Source: DATJLY01 sp035604195 (lineage in GTDB: Bacteria; Pseudomonadota; Alphaproteobacteria; ATCC43930; CGMCC-115725). From it: DNA of 60,576 nucleotides. Below the pieces are notes generated by a model. It was not told the origin of the DNA, ran no database searches, and worked only from the letters and a program-made list of their open reading frames with translations. Where the stretch lies: contig DATNIY010000113.1 in assembly GCA_035604195.1 (NCBI GenBank), positions 1 to 60,576 of the forward strand, read 5' to 3'. This document shows positions 56,759 to 60,576 of this stretch, in pieces; the first letter of the stretch is position 1, and the number at the start of each line of letters is the position of its first letter. Both the position numbers and the translations under genes were made by a program.

Positions 56759-57325
56759 ATGAGAGCTGCAAGAACATTGCGCGCCCGAAGCTGCGTCGGC
56801 GTAGCCGCGGCCCTGGGCGTTGCCTTCCTGGCGTGTCTGACGCCGGCATCGGCGATGGATTGCGTCGCCTATGCCAGAGCCACGACCGGCTTTGCGCTCA
56901 TCGGCGACGCCTGGCGTTGGTGGGACGCGGCCGCCGGCAGCTATGCGCGCGGCCGCCGGCCACAGCCCGGCGCCGTGATGGTCTTCGCGCAAACGAACGC
57001 CATGCGCCTCGGCCATGTCGCGGTGGTTCGCGCCGTTCGCGGGCCGCGCGAGATCCTGATCGACCAGGCCAATTGGGAGACCGGCAGCCGCAGGGGCGAG
57101 ATCGAAGTGGCGGTATCGGTGATCGACGTTTCCCGGCACAACGACTGGAGCGATGTCCGCGTCGAATGGCAGCGGACGCAATCTTATGGCCGCGTCAACC
57201 CGGTGCGCGGATTCATCTATCCTAACAAGAGGTATTTCGTTCGTTTCGATCCCGTCACCGGGCGAGCCATCGAAGTGCTCATGGCCGACCATAGGTGGGG
57301 ACGAAGAGGTCCGCCACGGGGATAG
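56759..57325 (+). CDS. Secreted CHAP-domain amidase-like protein
   Basis: 188 residues from ATG 56759; GTG 56741 six codons earlier, with a weak AAGG, is possible. Signal peptide of about 31 residues ends TPASA/MDC. The CHAP core shows Cys in MDCVAYARATTG, GAVMVFAQ, His in RLGHVAVVRAV and Asn in IDQANWE, a Cys-His-Asn triad as in peptidoglycan amidases/endopeptidases. Its last 47 bases overlap the 3' end of the convergent Pht5-like gene. Confidence 0.82.
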   Translation: MRAARTLRARSCVGVAAALGVAFLACLTPASAMDCVAYARATTGFALIGDAWRWWDAAAGSYARGRRPQPGAVMVFAQTNAMRLGHVAVVRAVRGPREILIDQANWETGSRRGEIEVAVSVIDVSRHNDWSDVRVEWQRTQSYGRVNPVRGFIYPNKRYFVRFDPVTGRAIEVLMADHRWGRRGPPRG

Positions 57326-58265
57326 GTGCGGCGATAAGCGACTGCTCCGCCAGGTAGGTCACCAGCGCCTCGAGCGTCGGTCGATTGTCCTCGACGCCAT
57401 AGGGCCAGGGATCGCCGCCGAAGACCTCGTCGATCTCGTCGAGGTCCGCGGTCATCCACGGCAGCATGTAGCGCAACGTCCCCAAGTACTTCATTTTCGC
57501 CAGCGCCAATTCGCGCGACCGGCATAGCGCGTTGTAGAGGCTGGTCGCGACAAACGGGTGCTGCTCATAGACATCGCGGCGAATGACCACCAGGTGCATG
57601 ATCGGAAAAATCCGCGTGCGCCGGTAGAACTCCTTTTCCACCTCGCGAAAGTCGGGAAAGAGCCGCGCGATCTCCGGATTATGGCGCATCGCGTCGGGCC
57701 TGTCGGTGCCGATGATCGCGTCGATCTCGCCTTGTTCGAGGAGATCGCTGAGCGATTTCCGGCTGTTGTTGTTTTCGATCGACACCGGCTTGAGCAGCGG
57801 CGGCACCGCCGGCGCACCGTGCGCGCCGGGCTTGTTGATCGCGCCCTGCACCCAATGGACCTGCGAGAGATCCACGCCGTATTCATGCTTGAGAATGCCG
57901 CGAATGAAGATCGCGGCGGTCATGGTGTAGAGCGGCACGCCGATGCGCTTGCCCTCGAGATCCTTCGGCGCCCGGATTCCCGACCGGCGATTGACGAAGA
58001 TCAGGCCGTGGCGGAAGACGCGCGAGACGAAGGCCGGAAGCGCGACGAACGGACATTTGCCGGCGCTTTTGCGGCTGATGAACTCCGAGCTCGACATTTC
58101 CGACGAATCGAATTCGAGGCCGCCGCCCATCCGGTCGAAGGTCTGGCGCGGATCGTCGATGACGATGAAGTTGAGATCGATGCCGTCGGGCTTTACCTCG
58201 CCGGTATAGAGCGGCAGCACGCGGTCATAAAGGCTGCAGGCGAAGGTGAAGGAAAGGCCGGTCAT
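57279..58265 (-). CDS. Pht5/NMT1-like protein, second copy
   Basis: 328 residues, no signal peptide (MTGLSFTFACSLYDRVLPL). It shares with the copy at 32588 the LSXTFAC...YDR start, FVALPAFVSRVFRHGLIFV, LEGKRIGVPLYTM and RIFPIMHLVVIRRD. It resembles 4,5-dihydroxyphthalate decarboxylase; databases often label such proteins ABC binding proteins, but no transporter is linked. ATG 58265 has GGAG upstream. It is divergent from the second MetE-like gene. Confidence 0.75.
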   Translation of the reverse strand: MTGLSFTFACSLYDRVLPLYTGEVKPDGIDLNFIVIDDPRQTFDRMGGGLEFDSSEMSSSEFISRKSAGKCPFVALPAFVSRVFRHGLIFVNRRSGIRAPKDLEGKRIGVPLYTMTAAIFIRGILKHEYGVDLSQVHWVQGAINKPGAHGAPAVPPLLKPVSIENNNSRKSLSDLLEQGEIDAIIGTDRPDAMRHNPEIARLFPDFREVEKEFYRRTRIFPIMHLVVIRRDVYEQHPFVATSLYNALCRSRELALAKMKYLGTLRYMLPWMTADLDEIDEVFGGDPWPYGVEDNRPTLEALVTYLAEQSLIAAPIPVADLFVPTYGRP

Positions 58266-58430
58266 GGGATGGAACTCCTCCGAGCGAGGGGGTGGTCGCC
58301 GTCGCGGGCGGCGCGGCCGATCGTGCGGGCCGCCGCGTGCCGGCCGGTTGACCGAAAAGATCGGCGATCCGCATAATGCCGCGAAGACGGCACGGCTTGG
58401 CAAACAGATTCCGGCAGGAGGCGCAGGACG

Positions 58431-59591
58431 ATGCGGCGAAGCAGCGAAAGGATCCTCACCACGCATGTCGGAAGCCTGCCCCGTCCGGACGATCTGATCG
58501 CGATGACCGACGACCGCGAGCAGGGCAAGCCGATTGATCGCCGCGCCTATGATGCGCGGGTGCGCGGCGCCGTGGCCGAGATCGTCCGCAAGCAGCTCGC
58601 GCTCGGGCTCGACATCATCGACGACGGCGAACAGAGCAAGCCCGGCTTCGTCACCTACGTCAACGAGCGCCTGAGCGGGATCGAGCCGGCCGGCCCCCGC
58701 GCCGACGCCTGGGCCACATCGCGCGAGGCGGCGTCGTTTCCGGAATTCTATGCCGAGGCGGCGCAGCGCAGCGGCGGCGGCCGCGGCGTTCAAATGGTCT
58801 GCACCGGCCCGATCCGCTACCAGGGCGTGACCCAGCTGCAGACGGACATTGCCAATTTCAAGGCGGCGCTCGCCGGCCTCTCGATCGTCGAAGCCTTCCT
58901 GCCCGCCATTTCCCCGACCAACATCGAGGGCTGGCAGCGCAACGCCTACTACAAGACCGACGAGGACTATCTCTTCGCCATCGCCGATGCCATGCACGAG
59001 GAATACCAGGCCATCGTCGATGCCGGATTTCTATTGCAGATCGACGATCCCCGGCTCGTCACCTACTACATCCTGCAGCCCCGCCTGAGCGTCGCCGAAT
59101 GCCGCAAATGGGCGGAGGTTCGCGTCGAGGCGCTGAACCATGCGTTGCGGGGCATTCCGCCGGAGAAGGTGCGCTATCACACCTGCTACAGCATCAACAT
59201 GGGCCCGCGCATCCACGACATGGCGCTCCGCGACATCGTCGACATCCTCCTCAAGATCCGCGCCGGCGCCTATTCCTTCGAGGCCGCGAACCCGCGCCAC
59301 GAGCATGAATGGCGCGTCTGGGAGAGCGTGAAGCTCGCCGAGGACAAAATCCTCATACCCGGCGTCATCACCCACACTTCGGTTCTGGTCGAGCACCCCG
59401 AATTGGTGGCCGAGCGCATCCTGCGCTTTGCCGCGGTGGTGGGCCGCGAGCGCGTCATCGCGGGCGCGGATTGCGGGTTTGCCACCTTCGCCGGCTCGCA
59501 CGAGATCCATCCGAGCATCGCCTGGGCCAAGCTCCAAGCGCTGGCCGAGGGCGCGCGCCTCGCCTCGGCCGAACTCTGGCCGCGAAGCTGA
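58431..59591 (+). CDS. MetE-like cobalamin-independent methyltransferase, short form, second copy
   Basis: 386 residues, catalytic half of MetE only. LTTHVGSLPRPDDL opens the protein. Zinc ligands appear as His/Cys in RYHTCYSIN, Glu in YSFEAANPRHEHEW and Cys in GADCGFATF. AGGAGG precedes the ATG. It is clearly diverged from the copy at 47841. It probably demethylates or methyl-transfers from an unusual donor, or acts as a lyase; shared transcription is not seen with any neighbour except a divergent Pht5-like gene. Confidence 0.85.
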   Translation: MRRSSERILTTHVGSLPRPDDLIAMTDDREQGKPIDRRAYDARVRGAVAEIVRKQLALGLDIIDDGEQSKPGFVTYVNERLSGIEPAGPRADAWATSREAASFPEFYAEAAQRSGGGRGVQMVCTGPIRYQGVTQLQTDIANFKAALAGLSIVEAFLPAISPTNIEGWQRNAYYKTDEDYLFAIADAMHEEYQAIVDAGFLLQIDDPRLVTYYILQPRLSVAECRKWAEVRVEALNHALRGIPPEKVRYHTCYSINMGPRIHDMALRDIVDILLKIRAGAYSFEAANPRHEHEWRVWESVKLAEDKILIPGVITHTSVLVEHPELVAERILRFAAVVGRERVIAGADCGFATFAGSHEIHPSIAWAKLQALAEGARLASAELWPRS

Positions 59592-59718
59592 CGCCCCGTT
59601 TCTTTGGGATTTATCCCACGGTTTTGCCCACGTCTTTCGTGGGAGGTTTTGTGGTTGAACGCCGCGCCGTGCTGACCTCGAATGTTGCAAAAGCCCAAAT
59701 CTTGCGATCGAGGGAGGA

Positions 59719-60576
59719 ATGCGGCGAGAGCGGAGCGACGGGCTGCTAAATGAAATCTCCGACTATTGCCGGCGCGCCGGCATCGCGGAAACGACCTTCG
59801 GCCGCCTCGCCGTCAATGACGGCAAGCTGGTCAGTCGCCTGCGCTTCGGCGGGCGCGTGACCGGCGACACCATCGAGCGGGTGCGGAGTTTCATCAAAGG
59901 CCATCAGACCGATCGTCCGCGCCCGGCCATCATCGTCCGCCCGGGTCGCGCCGCAGCGCCTGAGCCGGAAGCGCCCGCCGAATCCCCCGGCAAGGGCTTC
60001 CGCTTCTACGACAACCGGCAGAAATATCTGCTCTTCGTCACCACCTGCAGCGAGAAATGGGTGATCGCCGGCCGGGTCGCGGCGGAGCTCGCCCATATTG
60101 AGCCGCGCCCGCCGGGGCTGCGCATTTTCGACGCCGGAATCGGTGACGGCACGGTGCTGACCCGCGTCATGCGCGCGACGCACCGGCGCTTCCCGACGAC
60201 GCCCTTTTACATCGTCGGCAAGGAGATCAGCCTCGAGGACGTGCGGCTCGCGCTTGAGAAGATGCCCGACCGCTTCTGCGAGCATCCCGCGACGGTGCTG
60301 GTCGTCACCAACATGTATTATTCCGAAGCGCCCTGGCTCACGCCCGGCTCGGTGACCGCGGCGACGAGCCTGGTCTGGCACGAGGTGAGTTTCTCCGGCC
60401 AGTCCGCGCACGAATTCGAGGAGCAGATCACCCATCTCCAGCCCTTCCTCGCGCAGCACTGGCGCGCCAAGGTCGGCAAATCCGGCAATCCGATCTACGA
60501 GAAGCCGGTGGTATTGGTGATCTATCGCGAGGACTACAAATTCCTGCTCGACCAGCTCCGCCCGCGGCGCGGTGCG
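59719..60576 (+). CDS. HTH-like plus SAM-methyltransferase-like protein, 3' truncated by window end
   Basis: 286 codons read to the right edge with no stop. GGGAGG directly precedes the ATG. Residues 1-60 (LLNEISDYCRRAG, ETTFGRLAVNDGKLVSRLR) look like a small helical DNA-binding or phage-repressor-type module. A Pro/Ala linker follows at about 70-95, then a Rossmann-like core with the SAM motif IFDAGIGDGTVLTRVMR near 136-152. Later motifs include VLVVTNMYYSEAPWL and VVLVIYREDY. The family is uncharacterised; methyltransferase activity is inferred from one motif. Confidence 0.7.
   Translation, partial: MRRERSDGLLNEISDYCRRAGIAETTFGRLAVNDGKLVSRLRFGGRVTGDTIERVRSFIKGHQTDRPRPAIIVRPGRAAAPEPEAPAESPGKGFRFYDNRQKYLLFVTTCSEKWVIAGRVAAELAHIEPRPPGLRIFDAGIGDGTVLTRVMRATHRRFPTTPFYIVGKEISLEDVRLALEKMPDRFCEHPATVLVVTNMYYSEAPWLTPGSVTAATSLVWHEVSFSGQSAHEFEEQITHLQPFLAQHWRAKVGKSGNPIYEKPVVLVIYREDYKFLLDQLRPRRGA

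Overview
The window is very GC-rich, densely coded DNA, most likely a chromosomal segment of an alphaproteobacterium. Evidence for this is the near-complete hopanoid locus (hpn genes with squalene-hopene cyclase), the deoxyxylulose (MEP) pathway genes beside it, chains of ATGA stop/start overlaps, and two kinds of intergenic palindromic repeats of a type common in alphaproteobacteria. I cannot fix the genus from sequence alone; a Rhodospirillales- or Hyphomicrobiales-like soil organism is a reasonable guess. I see no rRNA, tRNA, CRISPR array, insertion sequence or prophage.

Region 1 (1-20161) is the isoprenoid and hopanoid block. It holds the end of hpnN (RND-type hopanoid transporter), hpnJ and hpnI (head-group tailoring), mlaA and hpnM (outer-membrane lipid traffic), dxs, ispH, hpnH (adenosylhopane formation), an OxlT-like MFS transporter with a 42-residue partner peptide, then the tightly coupled run hpnA-B-C-D-E-shc-hpnG on the minus strand, preceded by dxr. 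Three MEP enzymes (dxs, dxr, ispH) thus sit with the enzymes that turn farnesyl diphosphate into squalene (HpnC, D, E), cyclise it (Shc) and build the extended side chain (HpnH, G, I, J).

Region 2 (20200-24600) is proteostasis and stress: a ChaC-type glutathione cyclotransferase, a small heat-shock protein five bases upstream of lon, and two antitoxin-like genes (HigA type and CopG type) with no visible toxin.

Region 3 (24900-41620) is transport and general metabolism: a complete branched-chain-amino-acid-type ABC transporter (livJHMGF), a FadB-like bifunctional beta-oxidation enzyme, a Nudix hydrolase with a Pht5/substrate-binding-like protein, a GlcG/HbpS protein, a ClC chloride transporter with CBS domains, an EamA exporter, an unknown acidic protein, a MarR-EmrA-EmrB efflux operon and 5-formyltetrahydrofolate cyclo-ligase.

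Region 4 (41800-60576) is the least conventional. A double cold-shock protein is followed by a same-strand run: double cupin, EutA-like reactivase (no EutB/EutC), E1 alpha and beta of a thiamine-diphosphate 2-oxoacid/acetoin dehydrogenase (no E2/E3), an NTF2/SnoaL-like protein and a short MetE-like methyltransferase. Next comes an OsmF-YehY-YehX-YehW ABC importer in the same gene order as in E. coli. Then follow DinB with an N-terminal zinc-ribbon-like segment, an alpha/beta hydrolase, a D-2-hydroxyacid dehydrogenase, a carboxymuconolactone-decarboxylase-like protein, a secreted CHAP protein, a second Pht5-like protein, a second short MetE-like protein and, at the right edge, a protein with an HTH-like N-terminus and a SAM-methyltransferase-like core. 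I rate the cupin-EutA-E1-NTF2-MetE run as the best candidate for an undescribed pathway.
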